This document shows, piece by piece, positions 26,115 to 39,200 of a stretch of DNA of 60,367 bases. A program made the position numbers and the translations under genes. Location: positions 244,469 to 304,835 of the forward strand of contig NMRA01000057.1 of the NCBI GenBank assembly GCA_002633005.1, read 5' to 3'. Position 1 is the stretch's first letter; every line of letters begins with the position of its first letter. This DNA is from Phoronis australis. Taxonomy: Eukaryota > Phoronida > Phoronidae. Below the pieces are notes generated by a model. The model worked only from the letters and a program-made list of their open reading frames with translations, had not been told where the DNA came from and did no database searches.

Positions 26115-26697
26115 TGTAACGGGAATCGGTGCAGCGACCGGCACAGTGGTCTGCTACCTCGACTGCTCGTAGCCGATAAAAATATTTGCTGCGTTGTGTT
26201 CATGTTCACTCGTTCGAATCGCATACGAGAGAACCATGGTGACAACTTATAGAGAGTGAAACAAGAGAGAAGTAGTGAGTTTATTGTGCTCTAAATATGA
26301 AATACAATTATACCAACTTACAACTCATCATTAGCTTCCGTCGTCATCTCTGCTTTGACAAACAACCCTAAGAATATATTAGCCAAAAAGTATGCCGAAA
26401 AATGTAAACGTTCGAACAGCAAGACCCAAAAAGGTTGCTAGTTTGGTTAGGATTCCTTGCGGATAGAATCGAGACCCGGCAGAATCCCAAGATTGGGTGT
26501 TGAGGGGCCCATTTTTATGGGCAGATTCACACCGCGAATGTACCAAATTGCGCTAAAATAGGGGTCTCAAGTTAACTGTAACAACCAATCAAAAAGTAAA
26601 AGTGAAAATTTCGTCATCGGAAGTACCAAATAAGGGTACTGACCATCATACACCCCTTTAAAATACAATAGACCACTCTAGCTTTTGAAATTAAACA
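26115..26697 (-). repeat. Gypsy 5' LTR (right copy) with adjoining primer-binding-like site
   Basis: About 583 bp, pair of the LTR at 18558-19117. On the minus strand the LTR ends GTTACA and is followed at once by TTTGGTGCCGCTGG, the position and TGG start expected of a tRNA primer-binding site. This supports the minus orientation. Confidence 0.75.
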
Positions 26698-26729
26698 TCC
26701 AATGATATTAAAAGTTTATTGCTTGGTTC

Positions 26730-27300
26730 CGAATCATTCATGGATTCCGCCGGACGGTGGCCAAGGCCTTTGAAGTTTCTGCCCCCAGTGCATTGAATGA
26801 ACCGTGAATGTGAGTCGGTGTCCCGTGTATATGGGTGAATGGATCGTGTTTTGCGAGTCCGTGTTTGTGAGTCAGTGAACGGTGTGGGTGAGTGGTATTC
26901 ATGCGTCCGTGACCGTGTTTACGAGTCCGTTAATCGTGACGTGTAGTTTAGTTACCAAGCTTGAGTTATAGTTTATAATTCCTGGACTTCGTAATAGGTT
27001 TAGCTAGGCTCAGTTTCAGTCGCAATCTCCGTTGTCAGGAGTATTACAGGCGATTTATTGCAACGGTCTGCGTACCAATCTCGAAGCGCCAGTCCCGCAG
27101 ATCGCCACCAAATCTCCCCCCAACCTCTCGCCACCAAATATCCCGGCCCCCGTCAGTCATCGCGCTAAATTCTCTCGTTTTCCCCCGGTCACGGTTGCCA
27201 CGGCAATTCCGGTCCCCTTCCCCCGTCACACCTCTATTGCCTCACGCCACCGACGGCCGGCGTTCATTTCACGAATTTGGACTAATAATTAAGTTTCCCA
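26730..27300. repeat. Degenerate GT-rich repeat followed by a C-rich tract
   Basis: 26800-26945 is built from imperfect GTGAGTC(A/C)GTG-like units. 27080-27245 is strongly C-rich on the plus strand (many CCCCC, CGCCACC). The plus-strand frame over the latter (27032-27292, Pro-rich) is best explained by composition. Confidence 0.45.
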
Positions 27301-28021
27301 TTTTATGATCCATGAATACAGGAACACATTTTAACCGGTGACCTCAAGTTCAAATCACTATTCACAGGATTCTTGATCTTGCGCCCATGAAATATTAGAA
27401 CATGCATGTTTTAATATTTTTCATTGACCAGTTCACTGAAATACGCAAGAACAACTTACAGCGTTGCCGGGATTTCTTTGCCTCAGTATTACAACGGTTT
27501 ACTAACGTAGACTAAACAAAAAATACGTAAAACGCCTGAGAATTTCCGAAAATAAACCTAGGTCGGATAATGGGAAAATAAACTTTCAAAAACATTAAGT
27601 GAAACCGAATATACGCAAAGCCGTGTTATTGGTGGGGGAGGAGGGCGGCGTATTCTCGGAAAATGTTTGAAATCAACGTCTTTTTAATGTATGTAGTTGT
27701 TCAACACACAGAGCCGCTTAAAACTGCTGTGCTATACCGCCACGGGTTAGTTACAAACAAAATCATCCAATATATCGTTAATTATTGACGGCCGTCATCT
27801 GAGTGAAATCGTAATCCCAGTAAATAAACACATTTTTGTATACTATTTTAACCCGGAACAACACGGTTGCCTAAAATACGCTATGGGCTTCATTGGAAAA
27901 TAACCGGGATTAAGAAAATGTGATGGGCGGGCCCTCCCTTTGTGAATTTACCCGTGAATTTACAGAGTTACAGTTTTGCGCCACTTTCTTAATTGACTCT
28001 TCTTTTTTATAGGGGTGTTTC

Positions 28022-28160
28022 ATTACGTCACTCATGTTTTAGACTCGTCCTCACGTGCATTCTTTTGGTCTATAAAAAGCCGCACACCAGTAATTTTAGG
28101 GTCTGTCTGGGGTTTCAAACCCGCTCCAGTCCGATATTTCGACAATATGAGTGACATGTC
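28022..28160 (+). promoter_or_regulatory. Candidate TATA promoter and short first exon, possibly of POT1
   Basis: A TATA box (TATAAAAAG, 28071) is preceded by an ATTACGTCACTCAT CRE/AP-1-like site and a CACGTG E-box. About 75 bp later comes ATGAGTGACATGTC followed by a consensus donor, GTAAGT, at 28161. No other plus-strand gene begins before POT1, whose first coding exon has an acceptor at 30202. If spliced to it, the ATG at 28147 would open a short upstream frame ending before the POT1 start. It could instead belong to an unrelated gene running into the gap. Confidence 0.4.
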
Positions 28161-28439
28161 GTAAGTCTCCTATAGTTTCTACTAAAAGTCTTAGAGTTGT
28201 TCAATAGTTTTCGATAAATTCTTTTACGTAACCACTGTTTGTAATGTTAGACATCAATAAATTAGAATCTATTTTTAATCAATTCAACTCTCCTTTTATT
28301 CCCGCTTTTTCAACACTCGAACTTCAGGTCGACACCGACGGTCATTCACCACACATAAAACACAACGCTGCATATAACACCACCGCTATGAACCGGTGTT
28401 GGAGAGAGAGAGAGGGGCATGGGAGGGAGGGGGGAGAGG

Positions 28440-28934
28440 NNNNNNNNNNNNNNNNNNNNNNNNNNNNNNNNNNNNNNNNNNNNNNNNNNNNNNNNNNNNN
28501 NNNNNNNNNNNNNNNNNNNNNNNNNNNNNNNNNNNNNNNNNNNNNNNNNNNNNNNNNNNNNNNNNNNNNNNNNNNNNNNNNNNNNNNNNNNNNNNNNNNN
28601 NNNNNNNNNNNNNNNNNNNNNNNNNNNNNNNNNNNNNNNNNNNNNNNNNNNNNNNNNNNNNNNNNNNNNNNNNNNNNNNNNNNNNNNNNNNNNNNNNNNN
28701 NNNNNNNNNNNNNNNNNNNNNNNNNNNNNNNNNNNNNNNNNNNNNNNNNNNNNNNNNNNNNNNNNNNNNNNNNNNNNNNNNNNNNNNNNNNNNNNNNNNN
28801 NNNNNNNNNNNNNNNNNNNNNNNNNNNNNNNNNNNNNNNNNNNNNNNNNNNNNNNNNNNNNNNNNNNNNNNNNNNNNNNNNNNNNNNNNNNNNNNNNNNN
28901 NNNNNNNNNNNNNNNNNNNNNNNNNNNNNNNNNN
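28440..28934. other. Assembly gap (Ns)
   Basis: A run of 495 N flanked by purine-rich AGAGAG/GGGG sequence, consistent with a simple repeat. Frames reading through it are artefacts. Confidence 0.99.
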
Positions 28935-30202
28935 GGGGGGGATATATCGAGTGCACCAACTTGGAACTGCAGCGTGGGGGCCCCATAGTGTTCGCGTTTT
29001 TGCGTTTTTTTAGTCCTCATCCGATAGAAATTGGGAACACAAGGTCCCCTTTCCTGTGTAAGAATTTTCTGGTTTTTGTAGCTAATTTCTTTTTCCTGGC
29101 AACGTTTTTTTTAAATTTTCATCTGACACAGAATCTCAATCATGTGGATTCAAAAATGAATATTATTCTACCATAGGCTATAGAGCTCGAGTCCCTAAGC
29201 GCCGCGGCGCAACCCGACTTCCAAAGAAAAACAACTTTTATCAGGGCGTACTGGACAACTCAATATCATTATCATGAATTTGGTCTTAAATTGCTTCTAG
29301 CCACGATCGAAAGAGAGGTCGACACTGCTTTGGTGAGACCACCGCAGTTTCTGCGATGTTGACCCATCCGGCCGTCTGGCTCAGTTGTTCATGTTCACCG
29401 AGCACGAGTCAAGGAATGACGAATTCGGTGCCTATTGAGATATGTAGGTCATTGTTCATTGCGATGTTAGTCAACGCGGTTATTAAAACGTCTGTGCGCG
29501 CCATATCCTTATACAGATTTCCAAGATGATGGTTTGTCGAGTATTGCTGGGTGAGCATTTTTAAGTTTTGAAATGCATGCAAAGGGTACGAATGGCACTG
29601 ATTTGCTTGATTGTTCCAGTTTATTGAAAAACTGAAAGTCGCTGACCTTTTGACCCCCATACTTGCGCAGTCGTGGCTTTTCTAAAGGCTTTTCTTTAGG
29701 CACTGGAGCGGGAATTTGAAAGTTATCAACTCGCTGATAACCACTGGTAGTTTTAAATATTTAGCGGGAAATTCAGTACTCTCCAGACACTTCGGTTCCA
29801 TAAAAATGCCTGATTGGCGTCTAGCTGTGAGCCTGTTACGTATGACTGTCATGAGTGGTAAAACTTGTTGATTGCAAAAGGGTTCCAGTAGGCCTGTCAA
29901 CACGTGTGAGGTATAATTCGCCGAAGCATCAACTGATCAAACGAAGCCAGCACGAGTGGGAACTAATGTCTAATGGTTGATTTTTCCTGGAGATAACTCA
30001 GCCACATACAAACTAGTGGTCTTATTAACCTATGAACAGCAACATATTTTGCATTACCATATTGGTATATTTTGTGTTAGAAATCGTATGCACAATTGGC
30101 AAAACCACAAGACATTTAGGCCCTTCCCTGAGTCAGAGTGCTAAGTTTGAGCCCTAGGAAATTGACCAATTTCATGCATGCATTGTTTCTGTTCATTTCC
30201 AG
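28935..30202. other. POT1 upstream region; one weak protein-like fragment
   Basis: Most of it shows nothing. On the minus strand 29509-29760 is open for ~80 codons with a plausible protein texture (VPKEKPLEKPRLRKYGGQKV). It has stops on both sides and no recognised family; it may be a transposon fragment. Confidence 0.3.
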
Positions 30203-30222
30203 ACCAATAACTTGATGAGTCC

Positions 30223-33200
30223 ATGTCCTCCAGAAAACGCAGCGCTTCACCTTCTTCAACCAGAAGAACAGCCAGTGATGATCATGTTGAGAGCAGTTCT
30301 CGTTCACACACAGACTCTGTACCAGAGCCGTCGACGAGTAGAGCAACCCCAACCAACCATGTGATAGGTGGTGCTTTCATGCCTGCCAGTAGTGTTGTGG
30401 TCAGACGTAATGGTGTCCCTCCAACAAAGGTACATTTTAAGTAGAGTGGCTGTTTAAATTCTTTGAATCTGAATGTAATACACTTTTTGCAAGGTAAAGA
30501 GCATGGTGTATTTTTGTAACTGTCTTCTTTTGGTGTCCAGGTGTTAACCTGCCATGAAACAGGAGGCATTCATCTGAGATTAGTAATATCTCACGCTGGT
30601 TGCCACTGGAGAGCTGTAGACCTTATACCAGGTTACGCAACAAGATAGTGATTTTTTCCCACTTGTCTGCTAAGTTTAGAAATCTGCTCGTGGTCTATTT
30701 GGTAGCAACATCATTGTAGAATATTTTCGAACACGTCCATGATATTGGAAAATGGAAACCCAGACTGAAGTAGTTTGATCTTTTGCCATAGTTTATATTT
30801 TTATTTCTAAAAAAAAGCTCATGTACCCAATACCAAATTGTATTTATTTCCAATGAAATGCAATAGTTTAGCTTGTCATCTATTATTATTTTCTGGCTGA
30901 GTATAAAATTCTGTTCACGTATCTTTGAAAATAGTGTCACGCAGTTGTTCTCACTTCTTGCAGGTCTGGAAAACCCAAATTATATCAATTAAATTCAACA
31001 TTTAATGAATAATGCAGCACTAATTTGGTCAAGTGAAAATAGACATTTAATCTTGCTATTGAAGCAATTAATGAACTCCATTGGGTCGTTGTGTTTAATT
31101 AGGAATGCTACAACAATAGTTTTCAATGCTGATGCTGCTTGAAGATGTAAAATGATTCACTTCGTTGTAATATGTTATGCTACAAGTGAAAGTAATCACG
31201 GAGTTTCAGTTGTTTTAAATGAATTGTGCATTGGTTATGTTTGATTAACATGGAAGGCATGATTTTGTTTTTGTGTGACATATATGGCCATGTCTTAGAA
31301 CTTTTTCCCAGTATCGTTTCCCTGCTCATACAAATATTCTTGTCACAGAGTAATGATGCAAAATTGATCTATTGGAAATTGTTAGGGATGGATCAACTAC
31401 CAATAGGATTAAAGTACTGATACATTAAGGAGAATATGTTTTACCTGCAATCTTTTGAGTCTCTCCTTTTATCAGTAAGGTAATGAAAAATAGGCGGGTC
31501 ATGTATCGTATAAATCTTGTACTTCGTTGCCAACATTGGTCAGTCTGTTGTAGTATCGCTGATGGGCTGTTGAGACAACACCCGTAGCATTTTGCAGTTT
31601 TTATTGGTTGTTTACCAACTTGATTTAAGTGTCTTATTAGGTAAATTACTCTTAAGTGTAAAACAGATGTCTTTAGCTCATCTTGTTATGGAACTGTGAC
31701 GTGTTTTGTGAAGCGGTGTGTCTTTGCATTACTACCCGCCTTGTGTATTTCAGAAGCCAACACCGAGAAGCTATTCTTATGTGACTATTGATAAAGTAAA
31801 GGAGGGAGACATCATTAATGTCTGGGGTGTTGTGAAGTACTTCCAGGGTCCACAGCCGACCAGGGGCACCGGTAAGGGATGGATGTGGTTAGGGTGATCC
31901 TTTTATTGGAAAACAAATTACTGTTTTTGATACATTTGCTTGTAATGAAAATACCTCAGTCGTTAATTTGGAAAAAAAAATCAGCACCAGTCAACTATTT
32001 CATTTGCCCTCTGCACCTAAGCATGCAACAAAAGAAAAGTGACCTTAACGGTGAGGCCACTGCATCAATCACAATTCGACAAATATACAATCATCAGAAA
32101 TTTTTTAGAGTAAAATGGGGAAAACATGATTTTTTGTCATCCTGTTGCCTAACGATGCTGTTAAACTGTAGTTATCTCCCATGATTAGGTCAGGAATGAG
32201 CAACTTACCAACTCACTGATTGGTACATTTGATAGTGAGTGCATTATGTTGAATCTTGAACTTTATTTCGAAATTTTCTTTAAAATTTATTTGTGCCCCT
32301 TGTTCATAAAGATTTGTTTGATCACCAGTGATTGTCCATTTGTCGGGTCGTTGCATGGTTAGCCAATCATATTGTCAGCATTTCTCTCTAAAGTAGGGAA
32401 CCAGTTCTCGTGTGCCATATGGAAAAATAGGTCATTCACACACACTATTGATTGACATGGAAAAGTAGCTCACTCAAACATTATCGCATCAATCTTCCTT
32501 ATCTGTTTTGTAACGTCTTTATAATTTAGTTGACACCGAATTGAAAGTCTGGTTCTTTTGAACGTGTGGCGAAAGGAAGTCTGTGGTCTTGGTTAAGTGT
32601 CAGTTTCAGTATTGGAACTGCAGATGTTGCTTTTAGAATATGATGCCAGTGGTTCAGATGCAACAGCATATTCCACAACTTAAAATTATTCAGATCTAAA
32701 TTAATTACTTTGAAAACCCGCGTTTTCTGTGTTGAAGATGAGGTGAAAAAACGTAACACGAATGGGCATTAGACCAACGCTGGGTGTTTAAAGCTAATCT
32801 TTGAAGTTGAGGGCTGATGCTTACGGGAACCTTGGCGTTCAACTAAATGTTTGATAATGACAATTTTGACCAAAAAAATATTTTTATAGTCTCCATCCCG
32901 TCCATCTGTTGAGCATCGTATCCTTTGCTTGTCCTTGGATTTTTTTAATTGAAATACACTCAAAGGATCATTATGAAATCTGGCACTGAGTTCCGATGTG
33001 TCAACTTCATCTTTGGATTTACATGATACTAATAAACACTCCTTTAAGCTTGTGTGAAGTCTTCCTGTCCTATTTAAAAATACTACTAAACATGTATGAT
33101 CAAGCGATTTCCTCAAGACAAGTTATGCATCCATCGAATAGATAGATGAGGAGGCTTTGATAAGGAGGTAGATTTCTGCTTAAGGTTGAGGAATTTTGAT

Positions 33201-36200
33201 TTCCATGCCTGGCTAGTTGTGCATGTTACATGACCTGGCATTCACAAGGTCGCCCTCTATTGTGAAATTCTAAATATTCTCTGCTAGCATAATGTATTGC
33301 CAAGGAAGTTTGAAGCAGTGCCGAAAACGTGTGCAGTTGGTAACTGATGAAAATAACATATGGTTTGCCATTCGGTGTATTTTTGCAGACCACCGTATGA
33401 TGGTGTCAATTGCCGACCATACATGTGACTTTCAGCGACCCAAGCTCAAGTGTATGATGTTCTTCCGTGATGTGTCCACTGCACCCAAAGTGAAGTGTGT
33501 GGGAGATATCATACGTCTACACAGAGTCAAAGTGAGTTAGACTGGGTGACCTATTAGCTGTGCCCATAAAGTGATCTTTCTAGTGTTGTTTTGACTTATA
33601 CAAGTCACTTTGGAACAAAGTTTAGTGTTATTTGCAAAATTTTATGTCAAGTCATTTTCACCCTTTAGTTACAGCAGGAAGAGATAACCAGGAAGGGACA
33701 ACTAGCTAAACCGCCGNCGTTTTCGTGACGTCGATCATATTTGCTGACGGGAGAGAAAGGGTTACATTTTCTCCGTCCTCAATAGAAATATCCCCTAAGT
33801 CACTGATTTTTATCCATTTAAGGTATTGATTATGTTTGAGTGTACAGCTTGGCACTTCTTTAAAAATCTAAATTTGAATGTATTTGTTTGGTTTTTAGAA
33901 AAAAAAATTAGCCTGGGATTTCTCTTCCCTGACTGTTTCAAAGATGAGTCTGCCGTAGATCAGAAACAACTTTGTTTCCTTAATATACAGTGCATTGATG
34001 CGAGGTCCAACATGCTGTAGTCCAGGTGTACAGTCAATCATGAACGTATGAATCTGTTCTTGTGATGAGTGATGGTTTTCTTGTTTTGGTAGGTTTGTTT
34101 GTTCCGCGGTGAGCTCCAGGGCAATGTGTCTCCTGGTTTTTCATCTCTAGTGTTTGACGGTCAGGTGGATGGCTCGCTGGAACCACGAACATCGGCCAAT
34201 ACTTACGTCTACACGGATGAGGATAGGGCTACGGTTGGTGTGGTCACTGTATTTTGTCTGAATACTTTTTTCATGTGCTGTACAGGGCTTGGAATTTTCC
34301 GCGGAAACACGGATTTCTGTTTTTTTCAAATGTTCTTTCCGCGTATTTTATTATATTTCCGCGTAAAAAAATGTGATTACATATAAAATTTCCGCGGCAA
34401 ATTTCTTTCTTGCCGCCGCGTTGCCGACGACTTTCACCTCGAAAAGCGGAAGTTGCTCTTTATGTTTCGGAGGAACGTAAATTGTCAACATTGCCGTGGC
34501 ATCTGGGAAAAGCGTGGTGGATTTCCTCAATGGCTGCTCGTATGATTGTAAACCGCGGTGTCAAATACTACGACTATGGAGCCAAAAATATTTGGAGGCG
34601 GGAGTGGCGGACGAGCTAAGACAGATGCAGACGCATGCTTCCGGAGGTGGTATCGTTTTCTTTTTTTTCTTTTTTTTAGTCCTCCCGATTTCTGTCTGCA
34701 AAAGGTCCACACCGACTTTTTCAAGGCCGGCTGCGCGCATGTTTTGGGCCGTAAAAATTTCCGCGTTTTTCGCCATTTGTCATTCCAAGCCCTGGCTGTA
34801 CTCGTACTTCTGTGCTTTTTTTAGCTCCCTGGGAAACGATTGTTGCATGCCTGTGAAATGTTTTGTTCTCCGCCCATTCTATGCTTGTCTGTTGAAGTGC
34901 ATACATTTGGTTTATAAAAAAATTGAATATTCTCGTTGGTACAAAACCTTCAATGAGTTGTATTCTTTTTGATAATTTGAAGAAAAGTAAACTCTCATGA
35001 AACTACCACATTGACACAAGTGACAATGTTAGGAATACCCCCAGGTTGTAAAATCTTACTTCATACGAAATTTTCATCTGTCCCCAGTTGAAGAAGTTGC
35101 GAGAATGGAATGCATCTCGCGTTCGTGATGCCGACGACAAAGTGCCTCTTGGCATTATGCAGCTGAAACACGCTTACGACGATTGCTACTTTGATTTAGT
35201 CTGTCAGGTGAGCGCTTTGGTTTGTTTTATGAAAAGTTGCTTTAGACTTGAAGATGCTATGTCTCTTAAATTGTGAATACGCAAATGAAGTACTAGTTGA
35301 CAAACAACCCGGGGTCTTCCGGCATGCCAGAACCCATCAGAAAACCAGTTACCATTACAATCTCACGGAAGTCTCATTTTGCGAGATTATTTTTTGTAAA
35401 TGAGTATGGTGATACGGCATTGTTACCCCAATGAAACAAGGGCAGTTTTTATTATTTGTTCATTTCACTATCAAATAACGCTTGTGTATTATTTGAAATT
35501 ATAGGGTTTTCCATGTGTTCAGACCTGTTTGTAAGTGTATCAGTTTTAGTGTTTTCTTTAAAACCGCAGTTTATTTTCATAGTTTCTTTTCCTGATTCTA
35601 CTTGCACGCACAGTTCTCCAGGAAGTCACAAGGTGGCACTTGCTACAAATTTGAGTTTTTTTAGTTTTAGTGAGACATGGCATCTTTAAGTTAGAATTTT
35701 AGTTAATTTGTGCTCTGCACAATTGTTTGTGAAAAATAAATTATTCTCACTGGAGCAAAAGTTCAAAGTCTCTGAGAATATGCCCATAAATGGTAGTGTG
35801 TGGAAAAATTTGTACTTCCAAGCTGTAATGTGCTTATATTTTCATGCGATTGTGAAGTAATTGTAAGTCAAAATTTCGCATTAAGTCTATATTTGGTTTT
35901 TCGTGAAAAGCACTTCTTGTGAGTACATTTTAATAAAACTGGTTTAACATCGAACATTTAACTGAAGAATCCACTTCGTTACTGAGCTTAGATTAGAGAT
36001 TTGGTCTATTAGTTAGCTTGACCCACGCATTGTTGCAATTCCGCTAGAACACAAAATCGCCATACACTAGTGGCAGGCTCACGAGACTGGTCATTGACTG
36101 GTGTCTGAACTGTGAACTACTTTATGTTCAGCTTTTATTGCTTGGATGTAAGTAAATTAATGCACGCCAACGTTGGCTCAGTAGTAAAGGTCATCAGATT

Positions 36201-39200
36201 GTTGCAAGTGGGTGTGTCCTGCTTGGACCTATGGTCTTTTGATTTTGCGACTTTTTTCGGAGACTTAGAAGATGGGGGCTATACATTCGAAGTACTTAAT
36301 TCGCAGCATAAATTCTCTAGTAGCATTTTCTTCATGTGGTTGCACTCCTGGATTAATCCCCCATCATGTCTCAGAGTACTATTTTTGTTTAAACTACATA
36401 TTTATTCACAATCACTTTTGTGTTGTTCATGGTTGGGTTGTTCATGATCGTCTCTTGATCTGAGGTGTGTTTGTTTGCAGGTGGTTGCCACAGCGATAGC
36501 TGAGCCAGGCACTTGCGTTGTCTTGAGGGTGTGGGATGGCACAAAACTTACTCTGTAAGTACTCACCAGTGTTAATTTTTGCCGTCTCTTGTTGGCATTA
36601 CAGCTGTTGAGTTCTGTCGCTATTCATCCATTGGGTTGATGTGCGAATGAGTCTTGCGAATATTTATCTTCAGGTTGGTAGTGTTTTCAGCGCTAGTGAC
36701 ATAACCGAAAATTAGTGTAGTCCTTATCAATCATTTTTATGGTATGCAACCCCTAAAACATGAAATAAAAAACGATGCCTGGGATATGGTAACTTTCACT
36801 TGGCGGGACATTCTTGCTGAAGACTGTTTCAGAATTCAACACCTGTAATTTGAAATACCGTGGGTGAACACCTTATGAAGTAGAGTACATACCTAAGCCT
36901 GGTCGCATAAGTCTGCATATAGATGCCCTATAGATAAGATCTTAGTACAGTAAATGCATACTGTTATCGAAAGCAACATGAGATGTGTTATACCTCAGAA
37001 TACAATGATTGGTCTGAAGTAGTGGCAAATAACTACTGCTCCACTCACCCTACAGGTGTGATAGGGTGTCATTCTCACCTGACTGCCCTCCACTTCTCTC
37101 AATTAAAGTGACTCAGTCGGCGATTGCAGTCCAACGTTTTGCTAATGGAACTTAAGCCACTCTTGACTAGTGGAAAAGTATTTTAAATAAATCCATCACG
37201 TCTGCAGTCTAGATCTCAGCAGCTAGTCGTAATAATTGACTATTTGTAGTAATAAAATCACAAAAACAAGGAATTTCGATGTTTTTAGCGCTGCATGGTG
37301 TAAGCTAACACCAAGTTTGTCCCATCACACAACAATCCCAAAAATGCATTTCTTTTAGACTCTAAACCTTACCATGAGGCCCTAAACCTAGCGTGTCCCT
37401 TACCACAAGGCCCTAAACCTAGTGTGTCCCTTACCACGAGGCCCTAAACCTAGCTTATCTCTTACCACGAGGCTCCTTTCATCCATTTCAGACCATGGAG
37501 GGCATACGAGTTTAGTGACCATCCACATAAGGTGGACAACATTCTCTTGACCAGGTCAGAAGGTCTGGCGGTGGACGTGTGGATTTATGACGATCACTAT
37601 GGCAATGCCTGCAGGATCCAGGTATGTGGCACGTGCCTAGGGAAGCTAATAGATGATTGGTGGAATCAGAACATTTAAATTTTGATTCTAAAGGCAAACA
37701 CTTTGTCGACGAATCGACGTTTGGAAGTAAGATGGCGCAAATTTGTGTGCAAGGGAACAAAGGATAAGGAAAAATATTTTAGCATATTACCTCTGCATGC
37801 CCTTTACGGAATGTAGGTTTCAATGACATCTGTTTGATATTGCTTATTACTAATTGCCATCTTGTGATCCAATGTTGTGGGGTTAGATGTGCCAAGACTG
37901 TGTCGTGCCCAGGAAACTTATCAGTCTACGTGATCCCAATGGACAATATGTGAATCAATTCACAGACTTCATGTCTGTAATTAAAATGTTATTCAGCTGT
38001 TGATTGTGATCCCTAGTCATTGCATTCAATTTGTTCGTACACTGGATTGATGGTACAGGGCATAATTTTTTCGGTAGATCAATGGTTCTCAGGGCCACCG
38101 GTGTGGATTTTTTGTATTGCCACTATGACTAGATTCGGCAGTACGGCCACTGGATTTTTCGTTGCGATCACTGAATTTAGTATTTCTGTCATAACGCTGT
38201 TTCTACCCCCTGTATTGAGTGTTTGATGGTCTTATTGTGAAATGATATCATAATGGCATTAAACTTGAATGGAATGATATCATAATGGCATTAAACTTGA
38301 ATGGAATGATATCATAATGGCATTAAACTTGAATGGAATGATATCATAATGGCATTAAACTTGAATGGAATGATATCATAATGGCATTAAACTTATGGAA
38401 TTTTTAAAGATGAACATGCCTAAATAAAATACAAAATGAGACATGTATTCAGGCTGTGCATAGACATTGGTTGCTTTGTGTTTTCCAAGCCTGTAAACTC
38501 CAGAAAGGGAAATGAAGTTTGTTCATTACAGTATGCGAAGTATGTTTTGCCTCACCCATTTCTAATCATTATTTCTCAAATTGTTGCAAGCTAGGTTATA
38601 TCGACATTGGGTTTTAAGCTTTTCTGCTCATCATTCATTGCGATTTTTTCCTTTTTCAGCCTGGCGACTTCATCAAAGTCACCAACCTTCACTCGGTACG
38701 TGTGAAAGACTCTCTTGACTTCCACGAGGTGGAATTAGTTGTTCACCGTGGCTTCAGCTACGGTCGCAGCGTGCGCTTACTGACGCAGACGTCAGTTGAG
38801 TTAGACTTCCTAAAGCGAAGCCTGTCCAGTGTGCCGGAAGTGACTGATTCAGACCAATGTTTGAAGGCCATTGGCGAGATGGAAAGTCAGAACAGGAATA
38901 CAAATAATGCTACTGAGGTTTTGGGATATGGCAAGGAGGGTCGTGGTGGTGATACTTCAAGAAATATTTTGGAGCAGCATGGACAGGTTGAGGTTGGCGT
39001 TGGACATGTTCGTAGCCAGGATAAGGCCAATGCAGCGGAGAGGCGAATCTCACAGGGGCACGTGAGTGGCGTCAGTGCAGTCAATGCAATGAATGATATC
39101 GTAGTTGAAGCGCGAGGCAGCGGTCGTGATCCATGGAACAGTGGTAAAGCTAAGACTGGTGCATTGTCAAGTGAGGCTGTGTTGAAAGACAGTATGCTCC

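Larger units (their letters stand above)
18558..26697 (-). mobile_element. Decayed Ty3/gypsy LTR retrotransposon
   Basis: Two similar LTRs (18558-19117 and 26115-26697) in direct orientation bracket, in the order expected for a minus-strand element, a primer-binding-like sequence, a protease-like motif, RT and RNase H remnants and a C2H2 finger ORF. The LTRs begin TGTTTA and end GTTACA when read on the minus strand. They differ by many substitutions and indels, so the insertion is old. No clear target duplication is seen. Stops and frameshifts interrupt every pol segment. Gag cannot be found in the 3 kb where it should lie, so foreign DNA or a deletion is likely there. Confidence 0.8.

Noticed and set aside
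28244-29176. Frames of 189-310 codons near 28.4-29.0 kb
   Set aside because: They read through the second N gap.
30541-30650. Possible alternative POT1 exon after a TGTCCAG acceptor
   Set aside because: Open for only 36 codons before a stop, no OB-fold similarity, and the direct join of 30429 to 31754 is in phase and matches the family.
37361-38398. CRISPR-like array
   Set aside because: The repeats are direct tandem units without unique spacers, in introns of a eukaryotic gene.
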